Source: Ruminococcus sp. UBA1394
GTDB taxonomy: Bacteria; Bacillota; Clostridia; Oscillospirales; Ruminococcaceae
DNA length: 60,626 bases
Reading direction: 5' to 3'
Assembly: GCA_002305725.1 (NCBI GenBank)
Contig: DBQM01000053.1
Coordinates: forward strand, 1 to 60,626
Below the pieces are notes generated by a model. That model searched no databases. It saw only the letters and a list, made by a program, of their open reading frames with translations, and had not been told where the DNA came from. Both the position numbers and the translations under genes were made by a program. Of the stretch, positions 41,539 through 50,816 are shown piece after piece; within the stretch, counting starts at the first letter, position 1; every line of letters starts with the position of its first letter.

Positions 41539-41950
41539 TTGATTTTTCCTCCTTAATTTTATATGCCCTGTCACCGGGCGCAATATTTTTTATTTCATCA
41601 CCGCAGACATCTACCACAAACTCTGCCTGCGTTCCGCTGCCAACTCTGTTCACGTCAACAAGAACTGTCTTTATGTCCATAATAACCGTTTTAAGCTTTG
41701 GTATCGTTTCCAGCGGACTGCATATCGCAATTGTGTCGCCTGTTCTGAAAATACCCCTTTTCACCCGTCCGGAAATAAGCATTCTGCATTCATTCATTGA
41801 TACCGCATGAAAGATTTCAAAAATAGACTTGTCCTCTTTCACTTTATTTTCTTCCAATGTAGGCCTGCGCTTTGACAGTTCACCGCTGTCAAGAATCACG
41901 GTTTTATTTCTGCGTCCGAATATTTTTCTGAAAATCCCCGTCAGTGCCAA
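41528..41950 (-). CDS. small EF-Tu domain 2-like beta-barrel protein in the isc operon
   Basis: This 140-residue protein has a basic start (FRKIFGRRNKT), then a translation-factor domain-2-like barrel: FEIFHAVSMNECRMLISGRVKRGIFRTGDTIAI, ending FVVDVCGDEIKNIAPGDRAYKI. There is no GTPase domain. It starts with a TTG right after the nifS stop (TAATTG) and overlaps the nifU start by 11 bases, so it is locked between nifS and nifU. Function unknown. Confidence 0.75.
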   Translation of the reverse strand: MALTGIFRKIFGRRNKTVILDSGELSKRRPTLEENKVKEDKSIFEIFHAVSMNECRMLISGRVKRGIFRTGDTIAICSPLETIPKLKTVIMDIKTVLVDVNRVGSGTQAEFVVDVCGDEIKNIAPGDRAYKIKEEKSNVI

Positions 41951-43138
41951 TTACACTGATTCCTCCTTGCAGATGCGTTCCCAGAGCGGTGACATATCAC
42001 GGAGACGGTTTACGACCTTTGGTACGACCTCCAGAATGTAATCAACGTCCTCGTCGGTTGTATCCTCGTTTATGGAAAGACGCAGTGAACCGTGTGCAAC
42101 TTCATGTTTAAGACCAAGCGCCAGCAGAACGTGTGACGGGTCAAGTGAACCTGATGTACAGGCAGAACCGGACGATGCGCAGATACCGTTCATATCCAGC
42201 ATAAGCAGCAGGCTTTCGCCCTCAACGCCCTCGATGGAGATGTTGACTGTTCCCGGCAGACGCTTTTCACGGTCGCCGTTAAGACGTGTACGGGGCAGCT
42301 TTAAAATGCCGTCTATAAGCCTGTCACGGAGTACGGCAGTCTTTCTGCCTCTCTCCTCAATATCAGTATTTGCAAGCTCCATAGCCTTTGCAAAACCGAC
42401 AATGGCAGGAATATTTTCCGTTCCGGCACGCCTGTTGCGCTCCTGTGCGCCGCCGTAAATCAGATTGGTCATTGGTATACCCTTTCTGACATAAAGTGCG
42501 CCGACGCCTTTCTGTGCGTGAATCTTGTGTCCGGAAATTGAAAGCATATCTATTCCCTGTGCGTGAACATCTATTTTAACGTGTCCCACAGCCTGAACAG
42601 CGTCAGTATGGAAAATAACGCCCTTTTCCCTGCATATTGCCGCAATTTCCTCAACCGGCTGAATTGTGCCGATTTCATTGTTTGCGTACATGATTGTGAC
42701 GATTGCAGTATCCTCACGGATAGCGTTTTTAACGTCCTCCGGCTTTACGATACCGTTTTCATATACCGGAAGATATGTCACCTCAAAACCGTTTTTCTCC
42801 ATTGCCTGACAGGTGTGGAGAATGGCATGATGCTCAAAAACGGAAGTGATGATGTGCTTTTTGCCCTTTGCGGCAAGTCTTTCACAGACCGAACGGATTG
42901 CCCAGTTGTCAGACTCCGAACCGCAGCTTGTGAAGAAAATCTCAGACGGTTCTGCACCGATTGACTTTGCAACAGTTTCCCTTGCTGTTTCAAGAGCCTT
43001 TTTTGCACTTCTTCCAAGCTCATAAATGCTTGATGCATTTCCATACTGTTCTGTAAAATACGGCATCATAGCCTGTAAAACCGGCTCTGAAACCCTGGTT
43101 GTAGCGGCATTGTCCGCATAAATAAATCTTTTTTCCAT
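41951..43138 (-). CDS. nifS: cysteine desulfurase NifS/IscS
   Basis: This 395-residue PLP enzyme has YADNAATTRVSEPV, the Schiff-base lysine in SISGHKIHAQKG and the active-site cysteine loop SSGSACTSGSLDPSHVL. It supplies sulfur to NifU. First gene of the three-gene cluster. Confidence 0.96.
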   Translation of the reverse strand: MEKRFIYADNAATTRVSEPVLQAMMPYFTEQYGNASSIYELGRSAKKALETARETVAKSIGAEPSEIFFTSCGSESDNWAIRSVCERLAAKGKKHIITSVFEHHAILHTCQAMEKNGFEVTYLPVYENGIVKPEDVKNAIREDTAIVTIMYANNEIGTIQPVEEIAAICREKGVIFHTDAVQAVGHVKIDVHAQGIDMLSISGHKIHAQKGVGALYVRKGIPMTNLIYGGAQERNRRAGTENIPAIVGFAKAMELANTDIEERGRKTAVLRDRLIDGILKLPRTRLNGDREKRLPGTVNISIEGVEGESLLLMLDMNGICASSGSACTSGSLDPSHVLLALGLKHEVAHGSLRLSINEDTTDEDVDYILEVVPKVVNRLRDMSPLWERICKEESV

Positions 43139-43159
43139 TGTAAAAACCTTCTTAATCTA

Positions 43160-43609
43160 TCAGTATGTGTATTTGTCACGCTGCATAACTGCAAGCCTGT
43201 CACATCTTTCATTTTCGGGGTGACCGGCATGACCCTTTACCCAGACAAAATTAACCTTGTGCCTTTCAAGGAGAGGCAGGAGCTTTTCCCACAGGTCAAC
43301 ATTCAGCGCAGGCTTTTTATCGGACTTTATCCAGCCTTTTTTCTTCCAGCCGTAGACCCAGCCTTTTGTGATACTGTCAACAACGTACTTGCTGTCGGTG
43401 GTAAGAGTGACCTCGCAGGGTTCTTTCAGCGCAGAAAGACCGGTGATAATTCCTGTAAGCTCCATGCGATTGTTGGTGGTTTCATGCTCACCGCCGGAGA
43501 GTTCCTTTATATGTTCACCGAACCGCAGAATAACGCCGTAGCCGCCGGGGCCGGGGTTTCCGCTGCAGGCGCCGTCTGTAAAAATCTCAACCTTTTTTAT
43601 GCCGTTCAC
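43160..43609 (-). CDS. rnhA: ribonuclease HI
   Basis: This 149-residue protein has the catalytic DEDD set in IFTDGACSGNPGPGGYG, NRMELTGII and TTDSKYVVDSI, plus the basic protrusion WKKKGWIKSDKKP and the final Asp in ENERCDRLA. It degrades RNA in RNA-DNA hybrids. Confidence 0.96.
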   Translation of the reverse strand: MNGIKKVEIFTDGACSGNPGPGGYGVILRFGEHIKELSGGEHETTNNRMELTGIITGLSALKEPCEVTLTTDSKYVVDSITKGWVYGWKKKGWIKSDKKPALNVDLWEKLLPLLERHKVNFVWVKGHAGHPENERCDRLAVMQRDKYTY

Positions 43610-43683
43610 CTCTGTATTTTGTCGTATTGATTATTATAACTCTTTTTTTAAAAATTAGCAAATTTGTTAGCCTGTGATAACAT

Positions 43684-44820
43684 TTATTTCGTATGAACAA
43701 GCCTTCTCATTCCCTCTTCAATAGTCTCAGCAAGCACTCTCAGTTCAGAAAGTGTATTCTGCGGACAAAGACTAATTCTCAGCGCCGAATCCGCAAACTG
43801 CGGTTTCAGACCGAATTCCGTCAGCACTCCGCTCTGCGCTCCCTTTGAACACGCCGAGCCGCTTGAAACAAAAATTTCCTTGGATTCAAGATAGTGCAGC
43901 ATTATCTCCGAACGTATTCCCGGTACTGAAATATTGATAATATAAGGCGAACAGTTTTCACCGGAATTGACCACAACTCCCTCAATACTCTCCAATCTCT
44001 GACAAAACAGCTTTTTCAGTCTTTCCATTTCGTCATATCGCTGCTGTATCGTACCGCTCAGCGCTTTCACCGCCGCTCCGAACGCCGCTATCATAGGGAC
44101 ATTTTCCGTCCCCGGACGAAATCCCTTTTCCTGACCGCCGCCGAACAGCATACCGGAAATGTGTACTCCCTTTCTGATGTAAAGTCCGCCGACCCCTTTG
44201 CAGCCGTAAATTTTATGTGCGCTCAAGGAAACAAGGTCGGCATTGATTGTATTGACCTTAACCGGCAATTTCATGAATCCCTGCACAGCGTCACAATGGG
44301 TTATACACTGTGGAAACTTTTTCTTGATACCGTAAAACGCACGTCTGACCGGAAGAATATACCCTGTTTCGTTGTTGACAAGCATCATACTGACAAGACA
44401 GGTCCTGTCATCAACGGCGTTTATTATCTGCTCATGGGATATTTCGCCGTCTTTGTCCGGAGATATTCTCACAACCTCAAAGCCTCTGTTTTCAAGCTCA
44501 TTCATCGCCGCCTTGACAGAAGCGTGTTCAACAGATGTGGTGACTATTTTAGGACGCCTTTTGCCGTGCGCAGCAGCAGTACCCAGAATTGCCGTATTAT
44601 TGCTCTCCGTTGCTCCGGAGGTAAAGTAAACGCATTCCGGCGGACAGGCAAGCTCCTTTGCAATTATTTTTCTGACATTATCAGTCACAAGCTGCGCTTT
44701 CAGTCCCTTTGAATGGAGGGAGGACGGGTTGCCGTAATTTTCCGTCATGCAGCCCACAGCCGCATTGACTGCCTCTCTGCACGGTTTTGTGGTTGCAGCG
44801 TTATCAAGATATATTTCCAT
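43684..44820 (-). CDS. second cysteine desulfurase (NifS-like)
   Basis: This 378-residue PLP enzyme has YLDNAATTKPCREA, the lysine in SLSAHKIYGCKG and the cysteine loop SSGSACSKGAQSGVLTEFG. Its proximity to thiI in many Firmicutes suggests sulfur supply for tRNA thiolation, while the nifS next to nifU would serve Fe-S assembly; this division is inferred. The ATG at 44820 gives the normal N-terminus, although the ribosome binding site is weak. Confidence 0.93.
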   Translation of the reverse strand: MEIYLDNAATTKPCREAVNAAVGCMTENYGNPSSLHSKGLKAQLVTDNVRKIIAKELACPPECVYFTSGATESNNTAILGTAAAHGKRRPKIVTTSVEHASVKAAMNELENRGFEVVRISPDKDGEISHEQIINAVDDRTCLVSMMLVNNETGYILPVRRAFYGIKKKFPQCITHCDAVQGFMKLPVKVNTINADLVSLSAHKIYGCKGVGGLYIRKGVHISGMLFGGGQEKGFRPGTENVPMIAAFGAAVKALSGTIQQRYDEMERLKKLFCQRLESIEGVVVNSGENCSPYIINISVPGIRSEIMLHYLESKEIFVSSGSACSKGAQSGVLTEFGLKPQFADSALRISLCPQNTLSELRVLAETIEEGMRRLVHTK

Positions 44821-44902
44821 AGAATCAGTCCGTTTCTTTAAAATTACAATAATGAATATTATTATACCATATTTGACGCAATATTTCAACATTTGCGAAT
44901 TT

Positions 44903-44973
44903 GCAGGGGCGACCACTGGTCGCCCGTTATTTACTGTGATATTTTGATTCGGGCGAGCAATGCTCGCCCCTAC
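44903..44973. repeat. REP-like palindrome pair
   Basis: GGGCGACCACTGGTCGCCC (44903-44926 with flanks) and GGGCGAGCAATGCTCGCCC (44950-44973 with flanks), mirrored at the outer ends. Confidence 0.85.
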
Positions 44974-44983
44974 ATAAAAATGA

Positions 44984-45019
44984 TAAAAAAAGGCATTACC
45001 GTCCAAAGACGATAATGCC
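44984..45019 (-). terminator. terminator of the permuted SpoIID gene
   Basis: GGCATTA (44992-44998) pairs with TAATGCC (45013-45019), with GTC/GAC inside; leftward it runs into T7. Confidence 0.8.
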
Positions 45020-45028
45020 CTGATTATT

Positions 45029-46219
45029 TTAGTAATAAACATATCCGAAATTAGGTGATTTCAGTCCAAGATATACTCTGAAATCATTTCCCTTGATTGT
45101 CACCTGACCGTCAACAACAACATAAGCCGCATAGCCGCCGTCGCCCTCGATTACTGATATCCAGTTTGACGGGTCGTCCGACAATGTAATGCCCAGAGCA
45201 GATTCAAGGTCAGCCCTTACTTCGTCAGCGCTTATAACTTCAACAGTTCCGTAATGCGGGTCGCACTCGCTGTCATATTCGCAGTAAACACTTCTCAGAT
45301 AAGGGATATCCTGATAGAAAATATCATAGCATGACGCTGTACTTCCACCGCTTGACGCACAGAACATAGCCAGCGCATAGCTGCCGTCATAATAAATAGC
45401 CTCACCCAGAACCGACTTTACAGCGTCGATAACATTCTGCGGAGGATTTGACTTAGGATAAAGGTCACCGGCACTTCCGCCCTTATACATGATATATGTA
45501 TAAACTGCGACTGCCTGCGCTTTTATTGCCTCATTTGCCATAGAGCCGCCGACTTCGTTATATGTTACCATTGAAACGATATCCAGCACAGAACCGCTTA
45601 CTCCGCCGGCAGAAATTGTGGCATCTGTTTTTCCGGTATTCTGAATGTATGTACCCGGATAATAGTGCTGCAGAATCTGCTGATAGTTCCAGCCTGAATA
45701 GCTTGCATAATGGTTTGCACCGTTCTGGCTCATGCCTACGCCGTGACCGTAGCCGTAAGTTGTAAAGGCAAAGTTGCCCGGCGCAACATCAACAGGGTCT
45801 GATTCCGGACGCTGAACCGGTGCTGATCCTGCCTCCGGTACTATCTGAATTGCCTGATAGTCTGAATCCGGCTCAATATAGCTTACGCCGGTATCATTGA
45901 CAACAACGCCGTCCGGCTGTGCTTCTGTAGGTTCTTCTGTCGGCACTTCAACTGTTTCATAGCTTACAAGTGAAAGATTTTCTCTGTAATCGGACAAATC
46001 CGCTTTCCACCATGCAGTAACCCCGTATTCTTCACCGGTCGCTGCGGTTGCTTCAGGAATTTCCGTTACGGCAGCAGGAGCAGTTGCCTGTGTTGCCTCC
46101 TGTTTGTCTTCCACAGCTGAAACACTTCTGGTATTAAGCATTGCTGTAAACAGAGCAGAACCCAGCAATACAGCAGCTGTAATAACCGCCATGCCCTTTC
46201 GTGGTATTCGTAATTCCAT
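45029..46219 (-). CDS. secreted SpoIID-domain protein with circularly permuted domain
   Basis: This 396-residue protein has a signal anchor at about residues 8-30 and a Pro/Thr/Glu-rich linker. The segment that normally closes the SpoIID domain then comes first: YGYGHGVGMSQNGANHY (155-171) and ILQHYYPGTYI. The usual opening follows (VSMVTYNEVGGSM, 216-227; KAQAVAVYTY, 233-242), then CASSGGSTAS and finally DFRVYLGLKSPNFGYVYY, which in normal members lies before the GYGHG motif. Every block is present, but the order is rotated. It sits downstream of two sortase genes. The ATG at 46219 is preferred over a GTG at 46231. Confidence 0.9.
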   Translation of the reverse strand: MELRIPRKGMAVITAAVLLGSALFTAMLNTRSVSAVEDKQEATQATAPAAVTEIPEATAATGEEYGVTAWWKADLSDYRENLSLVSYETVEVPTEEPTEAQPDGVVVNDTGVSYIEPDSDYQAIQIVPEAGSAPVQRPESDPVDVAPGNFAFTTYGYGHGVGMSQNGANHYASYSGWNYQQILQHYYPGTYIQNTGKTDATISAGGVSGSVLDIVSMVTYNEVGGSMANEAIKAQAVAVYTYIMYKGGSAGDLYPKSNPPQNVIDAVKSVLGEAIYYDGSYALAMFCASSGGSTASCYDIFYQDIPYLRSVYCEYDSECDPHYGTVEVISADEVRADLESALGITLSDDPSNWISVIEGDGGYAAYVVVDGQVTIKGNDFRVYLGLKSPNFGYVYY

Positions 46220-46293
46220 ATTTGTTTTCACTCCATACTTTTCATGTCTTCAGACCATTTCAGAACTTTTTGTCATAGAGTTTGAACAAGTTC

Positions 46294-47205
46294 TTACTGG
46301 TCATCGTCGTCTTCTTCCTCTGAATCAGCACTGTCAGCAGGCTTGTCTGCGCCCTGTACCTTATCAATGCTGTCCACCGTTTCGTGGTCACGCAAACGTC
46401 TTGCGACGACAAGTAAGCGTGAATTATCTTCGTCCAGATGGCAGGTCTGGAGAGTTAAAAGCTTATCTCCATATGCCACATCAATATCCGGCGAAATCAT
46501 GGATCTGTCCTGAACTGTTTCAACATATTTGTTGAAATCCTTTTCGGTGTCAAGCTCCTCCTGATCCCAGTAGGCAAACTCCTCACCGTAGGCACTTTCG
46601 CCGTAATCGCCGTAAGTAAGCAAAACGCCGAAGATAATATATTGATAATCCCTGTAATTTGAGCTGAACTCAATTATAGGATTTTCGTCATAGAATGAAG
46701 GGTCCTGCCTGTAATAATGCAGGGTTGCAAATTTTGAGCCGTTGAGCATATTGTGTCCGTAAAGCACAATATTTTCTGACTGCTTGCTCTCGTCAGCATT
46801 AAAGTCATCTCTGTAGTCCATAAAGATGGAACCGGATTCAAGATAATCTCTGTCAAGATCCCTGTGCAGATAATATGCGTTGCCCTCTGTATCAAGGTCA
46901 TCTCCGTGATACTGAACAACAGGGTAATCAACATAGGTATTGCTGATTTTTATGTATCCCACAACATCCTTGTTTTCATGCAGCAGTACCTTTGCAAGAC
47001 CGGTAAGTCCCGGCTCGTCCGAGAAATTTTCGATTACCGGCAACTCCGGTTCTGTCGGAGCCTCTGTGACAGGTTCCAGTACATCAGCAGCAGAGCTTAC
47101 TTCTTTTTTGTCTTCCTTTCCGCCGAAAATCATAACTGCGCCAAGCGCAATAACTGCGACTGCGGCGGTGCAGCCTATAGTAATTAATCCTTTTTTTGAT
47201 AACAT
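46294..47205 (-). CDS. class B sortase
   Basis: This 303-residue membrane-anchored transpeptidase has an N-terminal transmembrane anchor (residues 7-28) and an acidic linker. The sortase B core carries His151 in LYGHN, Cys255 in TLQTC and Arg263 in NSRLLVVARR. The C-terminal tail is very acidic (DSEEEDDDDQ). It links cell-surface or pilus proteins to the wall; its substrate is not in the window. Second of two adjacent sortases. Confidence 0.94.
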   Translation of the reverse strand: MLSKKGLITIGCTAAVAVIALGAVMIFGGKEDKKEVSSAADVLEPVTEAPTEPELPVIENFSDEPGLTGLAKVLLHENKDVVGYIKISNTYVDYPVVQYHGDDLDTEGNAYYLHRDLDRDYLESGSIFMDYRDDFNADESKQSENIVLYGHNMLNGSKFATLHYYRQDPSFYDENPIIEFSSNYRDYQYIIFGVLLTYGDYGESAYGEEFAYWDQEELDTEKDFNKYVETVQDRSMISPDIDVAYGDKLLTLQTCHLDEDNSRLLVVARRLRDHETVDSIDKVQGADKPADSADSEEEDDDDQ

Positions 47206-47265
47206 TTTGTTTTAGTCCCCTTCATACGATATCTTTCAGAGCCACAGATTTCAACGGCTCATATT

Positions 47266-48873
47266 TTATTCTGTCGTAAGCGGATAGCCTTCAAATTCGG
47301 CATCCGGATCGTATGTATTATCGTTCCAGTTATAATATATTGACGGCCACAGAATATTCGGATTATCTCTTACATTATCCGTTCCCTCATAAGGGTCTTC
47401 GCCGTCACGCACAAGTCTTGCCATAACTATAAGTCTGCCTGTGTCAAAAACGCTGTTGCAGGTTGAGAGTGTCAGCAGCTGGTCGCCGTATCTGACATCG
47501 ACGTCATTGAATGTAAGCGCACGCTTTTTAGCGTTATTTACAAATTCGTAGAAGTCCTCCTCACCGGCAAAGTTCAGGTAATTCCAGCAGTCAAACTTTG
47601 TGTCGGACTCGTCCTCTGCGTCTATAATAAAGTAAGCAAATATCTTGTATTTGTATGTTTCGTAGTTTGAGCTGAGCTCAATAACCGGGTGCTCGCTGTA
47701 GAAACCGTTCACGTCCTCATACTGCTGAAGTCCGCCGAACATTGAACCGTCCTTCATGTCGTGACCGTAAACTATCAGATTCTGCGAATTTTCAAGCACC
47801 TTGACGCCGTCAACAACATAGTCAAAGTAATTTCTCCAGTCAAGGAAAATAGTACCCGCCTTGGCGTCCTCTTTATCAATATTCTTGTTTAAGTAGTATT
47901 CGTTGCCGTCTTCCTTTCTGCGCTGAACAACAGGATAGCTGATGTCAGTACCCGGAATCTTGATATATCCGACAACGTCCTTGTTTCTTTCAAGGAGCAG
48001 CTTTGCGCCCTCTTTAAGTTCCCAGTTTTTGTATGCAGCCTGTTCTTCGGCATTGTCTGCGGAAGAATCGGGAAGCACATTCTTGTTGGCGTCTTCATAA
48101 ATTTCTTCTATTTCATTTCCAAGCTGTCTGTTCTTGTAGTTTTCCCAGTAGTAATCGACAATAAGGAACAGACAAACGCTGAAAACAAGTACAGCAGCCA
48201 GAAAAACGATTTTTCTGATAACCTCCGGAACACTGTCGCCTTTCCACGGGACAAGTCCTCTCAGAACGTCCTTATAAGTCTTTTTCTGACTGGAAAGGTC
48301 CCTTTTCTGCGGAAGATTGTCCGGCATTACCTCAAGCATCTGCTGCAGGAACTCAAAAACTCTGTAAGCCGTGTTCATTCTGATATTGTCACGGCTTCTG
48401 TCCTCAAGCTGCCACAGCTTCAGAAGCTTTACGATACGCTTTTTGCCGCAGCTGATACCCACATATACAGTACCAACCGGTTTTTCCGGCGTACCGCCTC
48501 CGGGACCTGCCGTTCCGGTAACGGATATACATATATCTGCCCCCGACTGTTTCTGCAGTCCGGCAACCATAGCAAGCGCTACCTGGCGGCTTACTGCACC
48601 GTACTGTTTGAACATGGACTTGGGAACGCCGAGATATTCATGCTTGATTTTGTTTGAGTAGGTGCATACGCCTATCTCAAAAATCTTTGACGCACCCGGA
48701 ACTGATGTGATCAGTTCGGAAAGAAGTCCTCCGGTACAGCTTTCGGCTGTTGCGATAGTGACTCCTTTAATTAATAACAATTTTACTACATCTGTAACCA
48801 ATTTGTCAAGATTTTCGGGGGTCACTTCATTAGATTGTACCATTTCGTCATAATTCATATCCGGTTTTTCCAT
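47266..48873 (-). CDS. fusion of a CinA/PncC domain to a class B sortase
   Basis: This 535-residue single ORF joins two unrelated enzymes. Residues 20-180 are a CinA C-terminal domain (TAESCTGG 42-49, GAVSRQVALAM, TGTAGPGGG 119-127, KPVGTVYVGI), the nicotinamide-nucleotide amidohydrolase fold. Residues 222-243 are a transmembrane helix. Residues 290-490 are a sortase B with His371 (YGHD), Cys472 (TLSTC) and Arg480. The topology puts the PncC domain in the cytoplasm and the sortase outside. The reading frame is unbroken across the join and motifs of both halves are intact, so decay or frameshift is not evident. Confidence 0.93.
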   Translation of the reverse strand: MEKPDMNYDEMVQSNEVTPENLDKLVTDVVKLLLIKGVTIATAESCTGGLLSELITSVPGASKIFEIGVCTYSNKIKHEYLGVPKSMFKQYGAVSRQVALAMVAGLQKQSGADICISVTGTAGPGGGTPEKPVGTVYVGISCGKKRIVKLLKLWQLEDRSRDNIRMNTAYRVFEFLQQMLEVMPDNLPQKRDLSSQKKTYKDVLRGLVPWKGDSVPEVIRKIVFLAAVLVFSVCLFLIVDYYWENYKNRQLGNEIEEIYEDANKNVLPDSSADNAEEQAAYKNWELKEGAKLLLERNKDVVGYIKIPGTDISYPVVQRRKEDGNEYYLNKNIDKEDAKAGTIFLDWRNYFDYVVDGVKVLENSQNLIVYGHDMKDGSMFGGLQQYEDVNGFYSEHPVIELSSNYETYKYKIFAYFIIDAEDESDTKFDCWNYLNFAGEEDFYEFVNNAKKRALTFNDVDVRYGDQLLTLSTCNSVFDTGRLIVMARLVRDGEDPYEGTDNVRDNPNILWPSIYYNWNDNTYDPDAEFEGYPLTTE

Positions 48874-48912
48874 ATTTTCACCAATTTTTCGTTCACATAA
48901 TTAGCTTTTAGT

Positions 48913-50091
48913 TTATAAATCAAGATTAAATATTTTCAGTTCCGTTTCATTTACGGCTTTTTCCACCAGTCCCGAGAAGTCAAAGCTGTTCTGCGCCGCC
49001 TCAACGTCCGCAAGCAGCGGTCTTACTTTCGGATGACGGGGAGTGAATACCGTACAGCAGTCCTCATAAGGCAGGACGGAAGTGTCAAAGGTGTCTATCT
49101 TTCTTGCGATTTCGACAATTTCAGTCTTGTCCATGCCTATAAGCGGACGGAAAACAGGCATTCTGCACACAGCGTCCGTGCAGGCAATGGCGCTCATGGT
49201 CTGGCTTGCCACCTGTCCCACGCTTTCACCGGTAATCAGTGCCATACACTTTTCCCTGTCGGAAATCCTCTGGGCAATCTCCATCATAAGTCTTCTCATT
49301 ATAATAGTGAAAAACTCTTCCGGACAGTTGTTTTTGATAGCCTCCTGAATTTCCGTAAAGGGAACGCAGAAAAAGGCGATGCTTCCGCAGTAAGGCGTAA
49401 GCTTTTCGCACAGCTGTTCAACCTTCAGCCTTGCTCTTTCTGAGGTGTAAGGGGGACTTACATAGTGTATCGCTGAAATGTGTACCCCTCTTTTTGCAAG
49501 CATATAGCCGGCAACAGGGCTGTCAATACCGCCGGAAAGCAGCAGCATTGCGTGACCGCTTGTACCAACAGGCAGTCCGCCTGCGCCCTTTATATTTTCT
49601 CCGTGTACATAAGCTTTGGTGTCACGGATTTCAACGGTAACAGTAACCTCCGGATTGTTCACGTCAACGCTCAGATTGTGGAAACGGGAGAGCAGTACTC
49701 CGCCAAGCTCACGGCATATTTCCGGGGATTTCATAGGAAAGCTTTTGTCCGCTCTTTTTGCTGTTACCTTGAATGTTGAAGCACAGCTTAAAGCGTCCTC
49801 CAGATATTCAAGGCTTACTCTTTTGATATCCTCAAAGTCCTTTTCACACACAGCCGCACGGCAAAGCGCCGCAATGCCGAAAACTTTTTTAAGGCGTTCA
49901 ACTGCCTCTTCGGTATCGTAAAACTCGTCCGCCGGCGTTATGCATATTGTGGACTGCGCCCTTGTAATCTCAGTTTTTCCAAGGCTTTTTATGCGTCTTT
50001 TTATATTCTTCACGAGAATGTCCTCAAAGGTTCTTTTGTTAAGGCCTTTAAGCGCCATTTCGCCGTATTTCACCAAAATAATTTCCTGCAT
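48913..50091 (-). CDS. thiI: tRNA 4-thiouridine synthase ThiI
   Basis: This 392-residue enzyme has an N-terminal ferredoxin-like/THUMP region (residues 1-165) and a PP-loop ATPase with LLSGGIDSPVAGYM. The C-terminal rhodanese domain of E. coli ThiI is absent, as in most Firmicutes. It thiolates U8 of tRNA with sulfur from a cysteine desulfurase. Confidence 0.95.
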   Translation of the reverse strand: MQEIILVKYGEMALKGLNKRTFEDILVKNIKRRIKSLGKTEITRAQSTICITPADEFYDTEEAVERLKKVFGIAALCRAAVCEKDFEDIKRVSLEYLEDALSCASTFKVTAKRADKSFPMKSPEICRELGGVLLSRFHNLSVDVNNPEVTVTVEIRDTKAYVHGENIKGAGGLPVGTSGHAMLLLSGGIDSPVAGYMLAKRGVHISAIHYVSPPYTSERARLKVEQLCEKLTPYCGSIAFFCVPFTEIQEAIKNNCPEEFFTIIMRRLMMEIAQRISDREKCMALITGESVGQVASQTMSAIACTDAVCRMPVFRPLIGMDKTEIVEIARKIDTFDTSVLPYEDCCTVFTPRHPKVRPLLADVEAAQNSFDFSGLVEKAVNETELKIFNLDL

Positions 50092-50109
50092 TTTAAGATT
50101 CCTCTTTCG

Positions 50110-50316
50110 TTATTCAAAATAAAAAAGCTCCTCGAAATTCTTTTCAAGAGCCACACAAATCAGTAAGGCAAGCTTTGCGCTCGGACAGAACTGGTTATTC
50201 TCAATTGAGCTTATGGTCTGACGGGAAACCCCCACCATCTCCGCAAGCTCTCCCTGCGATAATTTCTTTTCAGCTCTGACAGACTTCAGACGGTTCTGAA
50301 GAATCAATCCCTCCAT
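50110..50316 (-). CDS. small XRE-type regulator
   Basis: This 68-residue protein is almost only a HTH_3 domain (NRLKSVRAEKKLSQGELAEMVGVSRQTISSIEN) ending FEELFYFE, the YozG/Cro-like family typical of Firmicutes. It overlaps no gene but follows a membrane protein gene by 15 bases; such pairs are usually co-regulated. Confidence 0.93.
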   Translation of the reverse strand: MEGLILQNRLKSVRAEKKLSQGELAEMVGVSRQTISSIENNQFCPSAKLALLICVALEKNFEELFYFE

Positions 50317-50331
50317 TTATATATCCTCCTG

Positions 50332-50637
50332 TCAGAAATCAAGAATAAAAAGTATAGTCCAGCATATAACAGCTGCAGCGGAAATAATGCCGAAAACACA
50401 GTCGCCCTTTCTGCGCAGCTTGATAAATCTGTAAAGGTTGTCAGCACAGCAGTATGACATTGCCATTATACAATATGGATAAATACTTCTGCCCTTTATA
50501 ATGCTCAGAATGATAAAAACAATACAGAGCACGCACACTACCACTCCGGATATTCTCAGAGCGTCGAGGTAAATTTTCTGTTCTCTTTCGTCAGGACCGT
50601 CTTCACGTCCCCGTTTAAGAATTTCGTCCTTATCCAT
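50332..50637 (-). CDS. small membrane protein paired with an XRE regulator
   Basis: This 101-residue protein has a charged N-terminus (MDKDEILKRGREDGPDEREQKIY) and three hydrophobic helices. It resembles the DUF6442-type membrane proteins found beside small Cro-like regulators. GAAAGGAC precedes the ATG at 50637. Function unknown. Confidence 0.8.
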   Translation of the reverse strand: MDKDEILKRGREDGPDEREQKIYLDALRISGVVVCVLCIVFIILSIIKGRSIYPYCIMAMSYCCADNLYRFIKLRRKGDCVFGIISAAAVICWTILFILDF

Positions 50638-50816
50638 AATGAGTCCTTTCTGCAGTAATTCCACATTTTATAATACCATATCAGCGCTGTAATGTCAAGA
50701 AAACTTGTCATATTTTTTCATATTAAAGGTATGCGTCACTTTAACCAATAATTTCATCCTTTTTTGTCTAATGCGCTATATTTTCAGCACATTACTTCGA
50801 TTTTTTGTATGAATCA

